Positions 40,961 through 63,963 of a DNA stretch of 64,000 bases are shown piece after piece (positions within the stretch are counted from its first letter, which is position 1; the number at the start of each line of letters is the position of its first letter). Source of the DNA: Dictyostelium firmibasis. Lineage: Eukaryota; Evosea; Eumycetozoa; Dictyosteliales; Dictyosteliaceae. The translations under genes and the position numbers were made by a program. The stretch covers positions 4,712,001 through 4,776,000 of the forward strand of contig CM069767.1 in NCBI GenBank assembly GCA_036169595.1. The letters run 5' to 3'. Below the pieces are notes generated by a model. That model made no database searches and was not told the origin of the DNA. It saw nothing but the letters and a program-made list of their open reading frames with translations.

Positions 40961-42192
40961 CATACCAACTGTAACCAATAAAGCAGCATAATTTACACAT
41001 AATTCTCTATCTTCATCTGGAATTTTTTTATCATGAAGAATTAAATAGAATACATTAACGTATGAAGCACCACCTAAAAGACCACAATAGACCATGAGAA
41101 TGAAAAGTACCCAAACAGAGGTGACCATTTTATATCTAGCTTGAACGATCCAAAATACCATATTGATACCTTGAAGAATGGTGATAATGCCAATGTGTTT
41201 AATTTTAATGAATTGAAGTGATGAACGTGAGACCAATACACCTAATTGATAACAGAAACTAAAGATTGCGAAAGCGTTTGCAATAAAGAAATTATCATTT
41301 TTTGGATCTTTCTTTAAAGCAAGATCAGCACCACCAACACTTGCAACATACTCAAAGAAATAAACCAATGCTAAATTGATAGCATTGTACCAAACCAAAC
41401 GAGCACAACGAATGTATCTTTGTTTTTTAGTTTCACCTGGTGGTGCAAATCCACATTCGTTGTTATCAATATCTTCGATAAGTTGATCTTTTTTAACCAA
41501 TGATTGTTTCTCTGTTTGACTATTATTACTAGTTGAAACACCACCTGCTAAATTGTTTGGTACTTTTAAACCGAAAAAGAAGAGAAGGAAATAAACTACA
41601 ACAGTTGGCAACATCATATAGAAGATTGTTGAATTCGATAAACCTGCTGCAATCATTGCAATATAAAACAATGAACCACATACACCTGCAATACCTGTAC
41701 CACTTGACCACCCATTAACTAATTCGGCTGGAAATTTCTTCATATAGGAAAGAATAACACTCTCTCCAAATGAACTTGCAATACCAACAAATGCTATAGC
41801 TGCTATACAAAATCCAAAATTAACATATACAGACAATGCTACCCCAACCAATCCAATTATCATAAATATACAATTTGCTACAATCTTTAATTTTGGATTA
41901 ACATTTTCTATTAAAAATGTATTTATTACTTTTTATTTTTTTTTTTTTTGAAAAGAATATATTAATTTTTTATGTTCATTTTTTTTTTTTTCTATATTAT
42001 TAATAACTTACATCTTGAAACTAAACCAAATGCGATATTTGCCCAAAGAATTAAAGCAATATTTTTTTGGTTATTAAAAAAATTTGCAAGGTTACTACCT
42101 GCGGCATTAACAACGCAATATGAAAAATTGTTTATATTTCCCATGAAATGGAAACTAATCCAATTTCTAATAAATGTATAATCTTTCCCCAT
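40759..42192 (-). CDS. cln3: CLN3 (battenin) lysosomal membrane protein
   Basis: Multi-TM protein of endolysosomal and contractile-vacuole membranes; the human orthologue is mutated in juvenile Batten disease. Three exons (42192-42012, 41928-40966, 40850-40759) give 411 residues. Exon 2 must start after AAAAAG at 41929; a TAG acceptor only 22 bases downstream would create a stop. This gives GLVSRLINTFLIENVNPKLK. Battenin hallmarks: NNFSYCVVNAAG in TM1, SSFGESVILSYM, VNGWSSGTGIAGVCGSLFY, FFEYVASVGGADLAL, GLLGGASYVNVFYLIL and NYAALLVTVGITLA. The tail (DHTFLASEIPSDSSSST) is short and acidic. The structural role is clear from the family; the transported substrate cannot be read here. Confidence 0.93.
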
Positions 42193-42217
42193 ATTGTTTT
42201 ATAATATATTTTAATAT

Positions 42218-42249
<32 letters not shown>

Positions 42250-42627
42250 GATAGATATATTTATATTTAATTATTAAATAAATATTAGTCGATATAAAAT
42301 AGTCTTTTTTTTCTAATGTTTATTTTTTAAAAAATTAAAAAAAAATGTGGGTGTATAAAAATCGAAATAAAAGATTTTTTCAAAAAAAAAAAAAAAACAA
42401 AAAAAATTTTATTAATTTTGATTATTCAAACTCTATTTCGCAAAAAAAGAAAAGGAAAAAAAAAAAACAAATATTTAAATTATATATATATTTTTAAATA
42501 AAAAATAAAATATAAAAATATATATTTTTTATGAAAAAAAAAATAGAAAAAAAAAAAAAAAAGTAAAATTTATAAAAGGGGTAAAAGTATTTTTTTTTTT
42601 TTTTTTTTTTTTTTTATTTATTTTGTA
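42193..42627. other. divergent promoter of cln3 and the poly-Gln gene
   Basis: 435 bp with TA-repeats next to cln3 (42219-42260), A-runs and a TGTGGGTGTATAAAA segment at about 42345-42359 combining a G-box-like and a TATA-like motif. No gene. Confidence 0.5.
42345..42359 (+). promoter_or_regulatory. G-box-like plus TATA-like motif
   Basis: TGTGGGTGT directly followed by ATAAAA is one of the few G-rich words in this 435-bp divergent promoter. TGTGGGTGT resembles sites of G-box binding factor. It lies about 155 bp upstream of cln3 and 270 bp upstream of the poly-Gln gene. Function is inference. Confidence 0.3.
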
Positions 42628-43118
42628 ATGAGGAGTAGTATTAGCAAAACTATAAATTCAATTAATAAAAAAAATGGACAAGGAGGTTTAATATATAGAA
42701 TAAAGAGATTTTTCTCAATTATTGGATTTTGTTGTTGTTTTTTATGTACAGACAATGAAAATGAAGATAACAAAGAGAATGAAATGAGGGAACCAATGAC
42801 AAAAATTCGGCTAGGATTCCGAGGTAAAGATACATGGATCAATGCAGAGGGTGTAAACTTTCATCAAACATTTGGTATTTATTCTGTATTGTTAGATGAG
42901 GATGATCAAGTGATACCATTAACAAAGAATGGTGAATTATTTGAACCATTAGATACCTCTAAAAAATATAAAATCGTTGCAAATAGATATGGTAGTTCAG
43001 AATCAAAATGGAAACAACACAAACAAAAAGAAAAAGATACTGTTAAAAATTATTCTTTATTAAAAAAACAAAAAAAACAAAGACAAATAGAATTTTTAAA
43101 ACAATTTAATGAAAAATC

Positions 43119-43217
<99 letters not shown>

Positions 43218-43410
43218 TCAAAATGAAAATTTCCAACAAATTTGTAATATTGAAAATAATGATAATAATATAACCTCTTATCCTATTAAAGTTGAAACTG
43301 TAAATAATAATGATAATAATGTAATAATACCGCAACCTTTAATTGAAAATAGTATAATAGTAAAGAATATTAAAAAGGATTTCTCAAGTAATAACAAATT
43401 TTTCACATAA
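42628..43410 (+). CDS. unrecognised poly-Gln protein with Cys-rich hydrophobic N-terminus
   Basis: Single exon, 260 residues. The N-terminus has a basic stretch and then FFSIIGFCCCFLC, which could be an S-acylated membrane anchor rather than a cleaved signal. A compact middle region (KIRLGFRGKDTWINAEGVNF, GIYSVLLDEDDQVIPL, TSKKYKIVANRYGSS) looks folded. It is followed by a basic helix and about 33 glutamines (43119-43217) and then an Asn-rich tail. Unknown family. The gene converges on the MROH1-like gene with 94 bp between stops. Confidence 0.7.
43119..43217 (+). repeat. CAA tract encoding poly-Gln
   Basis: About 32 consecutive CAA codons in frame, with a single CAT break at the end. Confidence 0.95.
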
Positions 43411-43504
43411 AAGAAATAAATTTCTAGATGGACATATTTTTTTATTAAAAAAAAAAAGTTTTTAATTTGTTTTGCTTTTTTTATTTTTTTTTTTTTAGTA
43501 TTTT

Positions 43505-49121
<5,617 letters not shown>

Positions 49122-49195
49122 TTTTTTTTTTTATTCAATTTTGAAAATATAAAAAAAATGATATAAAAAAAAAAATGAACAAATAGAATTAAAAG

Positions 49196-49252
<57 letters not shown>

Positions 49253-49315
49253 TATATTGATTGTTGTAAATAACTAAAAATTTCAAAAGAAAAATCTTTT
49301 TTGTTTGGTTTTTTT

Positions 49316-49370
<55 letters not shown>

Positions 49371-51225
49371 TTTTTTTTTTCATTTTATTTTTTTTATTTT
49401 TTTTAAGGACTATGAAAATATTTATGTGTATTTGACCTTATCCGCTCATTAATTTTCATATGATATAATGAAATAAAATGTGAAATAAAATGTGAAATAA
49501 AATGTGAAATAAAATGTGAAATAAAATGTGAAATAAAATGTTAAAGCCATTTTCCATAACAGTATAATATCAAATTGAAAATATATAACAAATTCAATAT
49601 TTTTTTATTTTTTTTTATTTTCTAATTAGGTCAATAAATAAAAAAAATATTTGAAAAGAGAGAAAAAATAGATGAATTTCTTATAACTCATTGCATTAAA
49701 TTTCTTGAGGTTAATTAAAATAAAATAACTCGTGGCAATTTGATTATATATAATAAAATAAAAATCAAAAATGAGTTTTCAATGAACGAATTGGTGTTTT
49801 ATAAAAAAAAAATAAATAAAAAAAAAAAATACGTATTATTAATCTAAAAAAAAAATAATAAAATTATTTTTTAAAAAAAAAAAAAATTATATGTTTTTGA
49901 TCTGATAAAAATAAAATAAAAAAAAAAGTATGCAGCGATGATTTTTTTAAGGGTAAAATTCTACAAACCAACTAAAAAAGATATGATAAACTTATGAGAA
50001 AAAAAAAAATCATATGAATTACCATAAAATTAGTGGAATTTTTAGAAATCTTATAAATAATTTTTTTCTTTTTTTTTTCTTTTTTTTTTTTTTGAATTTT
50101 ATGAATATTAATTTTTTTATTTTTTTTTCTGAATTTGGTGAGAAAATACTTCATTTATGACAGTAAACTCCTTTTGATGGGTTGAATTTTGTATTTTAAA
50201 AGATACAGTATTATAGTTCTTAAAAGATGATTAGTTAAAATTTTGTTGAGTTTGGCTCTTAATAAAGTTTTTGTGAATTCTCTGTATCTGATTTATCATA
50301 AATATTTATATGAATTTCCCTTTGAGTTGAAAATTTGTCTTTGACAATTGTTAAAATTTTTTTATTTTTTTTTTTTATTTTTTTTTTATGAAACAAAAAG
50401 ATATCTGAGACATATTATTGGATGCATTTATTAGCCTTTAATGAAGTAGAATTGATTATTATGAAGATAAAATTTTTATTTAATTTTTTAATATTTTTTT
50501 ACAATCAAAATCGTTGAATTTTTTTATTATTTACTTGTAAATACAACTCCTTCTTGGTATTTCTCTTTTTTTCGCAAATTGGCGGCGCAAACTTTGAATT
50601 ATAAGAAATATTTCAGAAAACTCAATTTAAAAAAAAAAAAAAATATAAATTTGAAAATTTTTTTTTTTATTTTATCATTTTTATAAAATCAAAAATAAGG
50701 TAAATATTATTTAAATAATTTATTTTTATTTTTTATTATTTTTATTTTTTATTCTTTTTTTTTTTCTCCCTTTTTTTCACTCAATTAGATTCAAAACAAA
50801 TTATTTTTTAAAAAAAATAGTAAAAAAAAAAAAAAAAAAAAATTAAAATTAAATATTATTAAGCTATAATAAAAAAAAATATCATAATCAAATTAATTTT
50901 TTTTTTTTTTCTTTATTCATTAACAAAACTATTCACACACCATCCGATCAATCTTTTTTTTTTTTTTATGTTTTTTTTTTTTCAGATATTTTTCCTCTAA
51001 CTGCAAATATCCTAATTTTTTTCAAAAAAAAACTTTTTTTTTTATTTTAATTTTTTTTTTAATTTTTTTTTTTTTTAATTTTTTTTTTTTTTTCAAAAAA
51101 TTTTGATTATTAATTTTATCAAATTTCTTTTTTTTTTTTATAGATTTTTTTTTTTTTTATAATTTAATTATTTTCTCCAAACTTTATTTTTAATATACAA
51201 ATAAATATATATATATATATAAAAA
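49122..51225. other. long divergent intergenic region
   Basis: 2.1 kb between the MROH1-like gene (-) and the vault protein gene (+). Both ends are homopolymer-rich, but 49380-50640 is more complex and includes a perfect 12-bp tandem repeat (49469-49540). No frame with protein-like composition was found, and no tRNA or recognised small RNA. It may hold regulatory DNA or an unrecognised non-coding RNA. Confidence 0.5.
49469..49540. repeat. 12-bp tandem repeat, six perfect copies
   Basis: The unit TGAAATAAAATG repeats six times without a mismatch in intergenic DNA, about 350 bp upstream of the MROH1-like start. It is not a triplet array and stands out from the surrounding simple repeats. Confidence 0.9.
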
Positions 51226-53878
51226 ATGGCCACAACAGTCCAAGCTTCTACTGTAATTCGTGTTAAACCACACCATTATATTCATGTAAGTATTTAATTA
51301 AAAAATTTTTTTAAAAAAAAATTCATTATTTTAATTAATTTATTAATATTTGTTTTTTTTTTTTTATTATTTTTTTTTTTTTTTTTTTTAATTAATTTAG
51401 GTATTAGATAATAATACAAATGTTACAAGAGTTGAAGTTGGACCACAAACATTTACTAGACAAGATCATGAACGTGTATTAAATCCAACTCCATTACCAA
51501 TGATTTTGATCCCACCAAGACAATATTGTATTATTGAAAATCCAATTATTAGAGATAAAGATGGTAAATTAGTTGTTGACAAATTCAATCAACCAAAACT
51601 CCGTCATGGTGATCAAGAGATTCGTTTCTCTCAAGACCCATTCCCATTATATCCAGGTGAAGTTGTTATTGCTCAACCAGTCCCATTACAAGTCATTCAA
51701 ACCAATAGTGCACTTCGTTTGAAATGTCTTCGTGACTTTGTTGAAGTTAAGGCCGATAAAACCACAGTCAGCCATATTGCCGGTGATGAATGGTTATTTG
51801 AAGGTCCAGGTACCTATTATCCACGTGTTGAAGTTCAAGTTGTTGAACCAGTTCGTGCTGTTATCATTAAAGAAAATCAAGCACTCAAATTACGTGCTCG
51901 TCTCTCATTTGTTGATCGTCGTGATGTCGTTCGTCAAGTTGGTGAGGAATGGTTAGTTCGTGAAAGTGGTGCCTACCTTCCAGGTGTCAATGAAGAAATT
52001 GTTGGTTTCATTCAAGCATTGGTTTTAACCGACCGTATTGCCTATCAATTATTGGCCACTCGTTCATTCACCGATAACTTTGGTAAGGTTAGAAAAGCTG
52101 GCGAAGAATGGATCATCACTCAAAAAGACTGTGATACCTACATCCCAGATGTCAATGAAAAGGTTGTTCGTGATATTAAAGCTATCACACTCACCAATCG
52201 TCAATACTGTATCGTTGAAAACCCAATCGATCCAACCACCCACAAAAACAAATTGGGTCACAAAGAACTCCTCCAAGGTGATCGTACATTTTTCCTTTTG
52301 CCAGGTGAAAGTTTAGTTAAAGGCATCCAAAATGTTAATGTCTTATCCGAAGATGAAGCTTTACTCTTAAGTGCCAAAGAAGAGTTTGTCGAAAAGAAAG
52401 GTACCACCACCATCGTTCACAAACCAGGTGACCTTTGGATGATCTATGGTCCATGTGATTACATTCCACCAATTCAAGTCGATGTTGTTGAACGTAGAAA
52501 ACGTATCCCATTGGATGTCAACGAAGGTATCTATGTCCGTGATATTAAAACCGGTAAAGTTCGTTCAGTACATGGTTCATCATACATGTTATTACCAAAT
52601 GAAGAACGTTGGGCTAAACCATTAGCACCAATCGTCGAAGAACTCCTCAAAAAATCTGCTTCTCGTGATCAAAATGAAGAACACAATGAAACTGATCGTG
52701 ATCCAACCAAAGTTATCACCTATCGTGTACCACACAATGCTGCCGTTCAAATCTTTGATTACAGAAAGAAGGAAGCTCGTGTTGTATTTGGTCCAGAACT
52801 TGTCATGTTAGAACCTGATGAGGAATTCACCGTTCTCTCATTATCTGGTAAGATTCCAAAACGTCCAAATCATATTCGTTCATTGGCTCTCTTTTTAGGT
52901 CCAGATTTCATGACTGATTTAATCACCGTTGAAACTGCCGATCATGCTCGTCTCTCACTTAAATTATCTTACAACTGGCACTTTAAGGTCGAACAAGGCA
53001 ATCCATCCAAATTATTTGCCACCTCTGATTTCACTGGTGACTTATGTAAAGCCACTGGTAGTTTAGTTCGTGCCGCCGTCGCTGCTAGCACTTTCGATAA
53101 CTTCCACAAACACTCTTCAGATATCATTCAACAAGCTGTTTTCGGTTCAACTGCTGATGGTTCAAGCAACGATTGCTTATACTTTGAAACCAATGGTTTG
53201 GTTATCACAAACATTGATGTTCAATCAGTAGAACCAGTCGATCAACGTACCCTCGATTCATTACAAAAATCCGTTCAATTGGCCATTGAAATTACCACTA
53301 AATCTCAAGAAGCCACTGCCCGTCAAGAAGCTGAACGTTTAGAACAAATGGCTCGTGGTGAACTTGAACGTCAAAAGATTATCGATGAAGCCAAGAACGA
53401 AGAATCACGTTCTAAATTGGTCCAATTACAAGCTCAATCTGCAGCTGTCGAATCAACTGGTCAAGCTGTTGCCGAAGCTCGTGCACGTGCTGAAGCTGCC
53501 ATCATTGAAGCTGAAAGTGAAATCAAACAAGCTCGTCTCTCGACCAAAGCCGTTGAAATTGAAGCTCTCTCTGAGATTGAAAATCTCAAAGCCAAACATA
53601 TCGTCGAACTCGAACATATCAAAGCTCTCAATAACCTCGAACTAATTAAAGCCAAAGAAAGTGCTACCATTGAAACCACCAAATTCGAAAACTATGTCGA
53701 TGCTCTCGGTTCCGATACCATTAAATCAATCGCCCAAGCCCCAGAAGAAACAAAGGCTAAGTTATTAGCTGGTTTGGGTCTCAAATCATTCATGATTACC
53801 GATGGTAAATCACCACTCAACCTTTTCGATACTGCCAATGGTTTAATTGCTGATGCTCAAACTGAGTTGAATGAATAA
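51226..53878 (+). CDS. major vault protein (mvpA or mvpB type)
   Basis: Main structural protein of the vault ribonucleoprotein, a barrel built from two halves of about 39 copies each. Two exons (51226-51285, 51401-53878) give 845 residues, matching the Dictyostelium MVPs. The N-terminus RVKPHHYIH|VLDNNTNVTRVEVGPQ is the first MVP beta repeat; further repeats show as RAVIIKENQALKLRA, DRIAYQLLATRSFTD and AITLTNRQYCIVEN. The shoulder domain (TVETADHARLSLKLSYNWHF) precedes a long cap helix (SQEATARQEAERLEQMARGE onward) and the cap-ring end. Codon use is far more biased to C-ending codons and CGT than in neighbours, pointing to high expression. Which of the two known Dictyostelium MVP paralogues this is, I cannot say. 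Confidence 0.94.
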
Positions 53879-54159
53879 ATTATTTGATAGCCAAATAACC
53901 TAAAAAAAAAAAAAACACAAATTTTAAATTATATTTTTACAGCCTAATTGCTTAAGTAAAAATATAAAAACAAAATAAATAATGTAAAATTAAATTTAAA
54001 TTCATTAAATCTTAATATTCTTTTTTATTAAGGTATATTTTTCAATTTTAATAAGTTAAAACTCTATATATATTTTTAATTAATTTAAATCATTTTATTT
54101 TTTTAGAAATTTTTTTGTATTAGATTTTTTATATATAGATTTTTTTTATATTTGATTTT

Positions 54160-57100
54160 TTAATTTGTAGGATTACCTGGCTGACCACCGATATTAAATC
54201 CTTTTGTGGTTTGTTTTGGTTTTATAGAATTATTGTTTTTATCCCCAGAGATTACTGACAATGGCGAAGCAGAGGTTTGTTTAACAAAAGTTAAAGGTGA
54301 TAATCTTTCAATCGAGATTGCATTGATATCATTTGGAGATCCACTTTGTGGTGGAACTAATAATGAACGAGCTTCTTCGTTTGAAACTGGAACTGGACCT
54401 GGTCTCTTCCATTCTTCAATACCCCAAATTTGTTCAGCATACTCTTTGATGGTTCTGTCTGAACTGAATTTACCACAACAAACTGATGCCATTATTGATT
54501 TCTTTGCCCATTTAGCTTTATCTTTGAAATCTTGGTCAATAGAGTTTTGAATATCCAAATAGGAGCCAAAATCATAGCTAAGAATGTAATGATCATTACC
54601 ACCACTAACAGAGTTGATAATATCTTGGAATTGTTCATGTGGACCAAACTTATCTTCTTTGATGGCAGTTAAAACACGAGTCCATCTGGCATCTGGAGTG
54701 AATGTGCCATCATGAATCAATTTCTTTACTTTATTGACCTCTTCAGAACGGGCACCGAATATATACATATTTTCATGACCAATTGCATCACGAATTTCAA
54801 TGTTTGCACCATCCAATGTACCAATGATAAGACCGCCATTCATACTGAATTTCATATTACTTGTACCCGAAGCTTCAGTACCAGCAGTGGAGATATGTTG
54901 GGAGATATCAGATGCTGGAATAATAATTTCTGCATTTGATACACAATAGTTTGGAATAAAGACAACCTTGAGAAGATCGCCAACCTTTGGATCATTGTTA
55001 ACTACTTCTGCGACAGAGTTGATCAATTTAATGATAAGTTTTGCCATGTAGTAACCAGGAGCAGCTTTTCCTCCGAAAATTACTACTCTGGCAGCAACCT
55101 TTTTACCTTCCATAATATCCAAGTAACGATTGATAACAGAGAGGATATTCAACAGTTGACGTTTATATTCATGGAAACGTTTAACTTGACAATCGAATAA
55201 TACATCAACATTGACTTGAATATCACATTTCTTTTCAATATATTTGGCTAAACGGATCTTGTTATTACGTTTAATTTCCATCCATTCTTTTTGGAATGAT
55301 GAGTTATCAGCCAAGTGAACCAAATCCTTAATGATATCCAAGTTTACCAACCATCTATCGGAGTTGAGAGAACGGGTGATAAGTTCAGCTAATTGAGGAT
55401 TCGATTGCTGGATCCAACGTCTTGGTGTTACACCATTTGTTTTGTTTTGGAATTTGTTTGGCCAAATTTCATAAAATAATGGGAATACGTCATGTTTAAC
55501 CAACTCTGAGTGAAGATATGCTACGCCATTAATTGTGTGAGAACCAACAATAGCCAAGAATGCCATACGAATAAATTTGCCATCAGATTCATCAATGATT
55601 GATAAAGCTCTTCTCTTTGACATGTCACCTGGCCATTTTTTTTCTATAATTTTTAAGAATCTTTCATTGATTTCATAAATGATCATGATATGTCTTGGCA
55701 ATACATTTTCAACCATTGAAACGCTCCATTTCTCCAAAGCCTCTGGAAGAACTGTATGATTGGTGTATGAGAAGGTCTTTGTTGTGATATCCCATGCTTC
55801 ATCCCAACTCTTTTTCTCTTCATCAATAAGAATTCTCATCAACTCTGGAATACCTAGTGTTGGATGAGTATCATTCAATTGAATGGCATGGAAATTGTGA
55901 AACTCAGAGAATGGTTTACCGGTTTCTTTGAATTGAGAGATAATATCTTGGATAGTGGCAGAAACAAACAAATATTGTTGTTTGAGACGTAATTCTTTAC
56001 CTTGCATGGTATTGTCATTTGGATAGAGTACGTTGGTAATGTTTTCAGATTTCTCTTTTTCTTCAATGGCACCCAAATAATCACCACGATTAAACGAATC
56101 AAGATTAAATTCATCAGATGGTTTTGATCCCCAAAGTCTAATGGCAACGGTATTATAAGTTTTGAAACCCGGAATTGGATAATCATAGGCAACGGCCAAC
56201 ATTTGTTCACCTTGATCCCATTTCATAACTTTATTACCATTTTCATCTTCAACTTCACTAACTTTACCATAGAAATTAATTGGATAGCTTACATCTAGAC
56301 GTTCAATTTCCCATGGAGACCCATAATTTAACCAATAATCTGGTAGCTCTACTTGTTCACCATCTACCAATGTTTGATAAAACATACCAAATTTATAACG
56401 TAGACCATAACCATATCCAGGGTAGTTACATGTTGCCAATGAATCCATAAAACCTATTTATAAAAAAAATTTAAAAATTAATAATTAATTTATCAATTGA
56501 ATAAAATAAAACTACTTACATGCTGCTAAACGACCAAGACCACCATTACCCAAACCTGCATCTCTTTCTTCATCATATAGATCTTCAAGTTTGAAACCCA
56601 AGTCCATCAAAGCGTCAGCGTATTTACCAACTAAACCCAATGCACTTAAAGAGTTTTGAAGAGATCTACCCAACAAAAATTCTAAAGACATATAGTTTAC
56701 TTGTTTAACATTTTTTTGTTTAAAAAATAATTTGGTATCCTTCCATCTTTCAATGAGTCTATCTCTTGTGCAATATGAAAGTGCTTGGAAACTCGAGAAA
56801 TCAGTACACTCACTCTTTGTTTGTGCCAAGGTATATTCAACATGTTTAACAAACTCTTTTTGGAGTGAGCTCTTATCCTCAGGAAGATAACTAGCCAAAA
56901 ATGCCCAGAGTAAAGCTTGATCTTTTTCTTTGTCATTCTCAAATTTCAATGAGGACAATTGAGCAGTTGGATCTTCTGGTTGATTTGTTGATTGTTTTTG
57001 TTGGTCTTGACTTCTTTTATTTTTAGATTCTTCATAAAGTTGTTGTTGATGTTTGGCAATTAACCTTTTACAAAGAGAGAAAAAAATTTTAAAATTAATA

Positions 57101-57259
57101 TTTTTTTTTAAAATAAATATAAAACTATTAGAAATAACAAAATTACTTTGGATTAGAGTTTGATCTTGGTGGATGGTTTGTTGCAGATGTTATTGAACCA
57201 GATCTATTTAATTTTGGTCTATCTAAACCTGGAGAGTTTAAATTTCTTTTTTCCTCCAT
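54160..57259 (-). CDS. glpD: glycogen phosphorylase 2
   Basis: Releases glucose-1-phosphate from glycogen with pyridoxal phosphate; in Dictyostelium the second isoform is developmentally induced and feeds cellulose and trehalose synthesis. Three exons (57259-57147, 57064-56520, 56453-54160) give 983 residues, longer than form 1 (about 850) because of an N-terminal extension of roughly 80 residues (Ser/Gln-rich) and a C-terminal tail of about 75. Family blocks: [37 protein letters not shown] (spans the intron), QLNDTHPTLGIPELMRIL, NGVTPRRW, KRFHEYKRQLLN, and the PLP lysine in EASGTSNMKFSMNGG. Active-site residues look intact. The extensions are the reason for choosing form 2. Confidence 0.93.
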
Positions 57260-57776
57260 TTTTTTTTTTTTTTTTATATTATTATTTTTTTTTTATGTAA
57301 TTCCAAATAATTGTATAATAAAAAATAATTATTGTAATAAAAAATAAATAGAAAGAATGATGAAGAAAAAAAAAAAAAAAAAGTATATAAAGAAAAAAAA
57401 AAACAAAAAAAAAAAAAAAAAAACAAATAAAAGTAAATTTATTTAAATTAAAAAAAAAAATTAATATTCATATTTGGTGGTGTTTTGATAAAAATTATAC
57501 AATTTTTTTTTTTTTAGTATGGAAATTTTTTTTCAAAGATGCACTACAAAACACTCACCAATTTATTTTTTTTGTGTGAAAAAAGCAGTGAGTGGGAATT
57601 TTTTATTTTATTTTTTATTTTTTATTTTTTTTTTTTTTAATAACAATACAAGAATAGTGGGTTGTATTAAATATACATCCCAAACTACATTTATTATAAA
57701 AAATTAATAAAAAAAAAAAAAGGTAAAAAATTTTTTTCCATTTTTAGTTTGTCCATTTGTTTCACTATTTTTTCTT

Positions 57777-57817
<41 letters not shown>

Positions 57818-57961
57818 AAAAATCATTTATAAACACAATCACATAACAAGTTTTTTATTAATTTTTAATTTTTTTTATTTATTATTTTTTTTTAATTTTT
57901 TTTCAATTAAAAAATAATTATTGGTTTTTTTTTAAATATTGGTGATTTTTTTTTTTTTTTT
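57260..57961. other. intergenic region
   Basis: A/T homopolymer DNA with T-runs at 57778-57817. The frame at 57519-57707 is not protein-like. Nothing else supported. Confidence 0.6.
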
Positions 57962-62860
<4,899 letters not shown>

Positions 62861-63302
62861 CTTTTTATTTACTTTAATTTTTTTTAAGAAAAAAAAAAAA
62901 GGATTGATATGTCTATTTGATGATCATTCAAATAAAAAAAAATAAAAAAAAAATGAAAAAAAAAGAAAAAAAAAATTTTCGGCCAAAAAAAAATAAAAAA
63001 AAAAAAATTTTGTTTTAGTAAAAAAGGTATAAATAAAAAAATTATTATTTTTTATTATTGATTTAATTATTAAAAAGATTTCTTAAATAGTATAAAAATT
63101 ATTCATAATTTTTTAATTTTATTTGATAGGATTTTCTTTATTTAGCATTTTATTTTTTTATTTTTCATATTTATTTAACATCCCAAATTCCCTCCTTTTT
63201 TTGAATTTTTTTGAATTTTTTTTTTTGAATTTTTAAATGTTTTTTTTAGTAATTTTATTTTATTTTTTTTAAAAAATAAAACATAATAAAATAAAAATTA
63301 TA
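62861..63302. other. divergent promoter region
   Basis: 442 bp of A/T homopolymers between nup155 (-) and the small gene (+). A weak TTGAATTTTT repeat sits near 63200-63233. No gene. Confidence 0.6.
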
Positions 63303-63521
63303 ATGGATAAAAAGGAAAAATTATATAAACAATTGTCAATTGATGGAATCAACTTTGAACAATTAAAGAAGTTAAAAGTTGAAGAGTATGTCGAATTTCA
63401 ATACAATCATCAAATAGAACTTTTAAATAAATACACAGAAATTAAAATTCAAGAAATCCAAAGTCACAAAGAGAAATTAAAAAGAGAATTAATTGAACAA
63501 CAAAAAAATCAAAAAAATTAA
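63303..63521 (+). CDS. small coiled-coil protein of unknown function
   Basis: Single exon, 72 residues, beginning MDKKEKLYKQLSIDGINFEQ. Almost the whole chain is predicted helical with heptad-like Leu/Ile/Val spacing (LLNKYTEIKIQEIQSHKEKL) and a Lys/Gln-rich end. Balanced codon use and an A-rich start context (ATTATAATGG) support a real gene despite its size. Its stop lies 81 bp from the end of the convergent GNAT gene. No family recognised. Confidence 0.65.
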   Translation: MDKKEKLYKQLSIDGINFEQLKKLKVEEYVEFQYNHQIELLNKYTEIKIQEIQSHKEKLKRELIEQQKNQKN

Positions 63522-63602
63522 TACTCAGTGTAAATAGTGATCACAATAATAATATTTTTTCTTTTTCTTTTTTTTTTTTTTTTTTTTTTCACAAAAAAAA
63601 AT

Positions 63603-63963
63603 TTATTCAATCTTTTTTGGTTCTCTATGCATAAAAGTAATTTGTGGTACATTATCATTTGTTAAATTACCAACGTGTGGCAATTTTTCTTGACCTAAAA
63701 TGGTGAATCCATGCTTTAAATAAAATTGTAAATTTACATCATTTGTACATTCAATATAACATCTCTTTTGTTCATGATCAAACTTTTCAAATAGTTTATT
63801 TAATAGTTTTGATGCTAATCCTTGTTTTCTAAACTGAATATTTGTAGCTAATGTAACTAAATAATAGCAATTTAATGCATCAAATTCTTCGAATCTAATT
63901 GAAATTACCTCTGGAAATAGTTTTTTTTTAATAATCTAAATAATTTTAATTTAAAACAACAAA

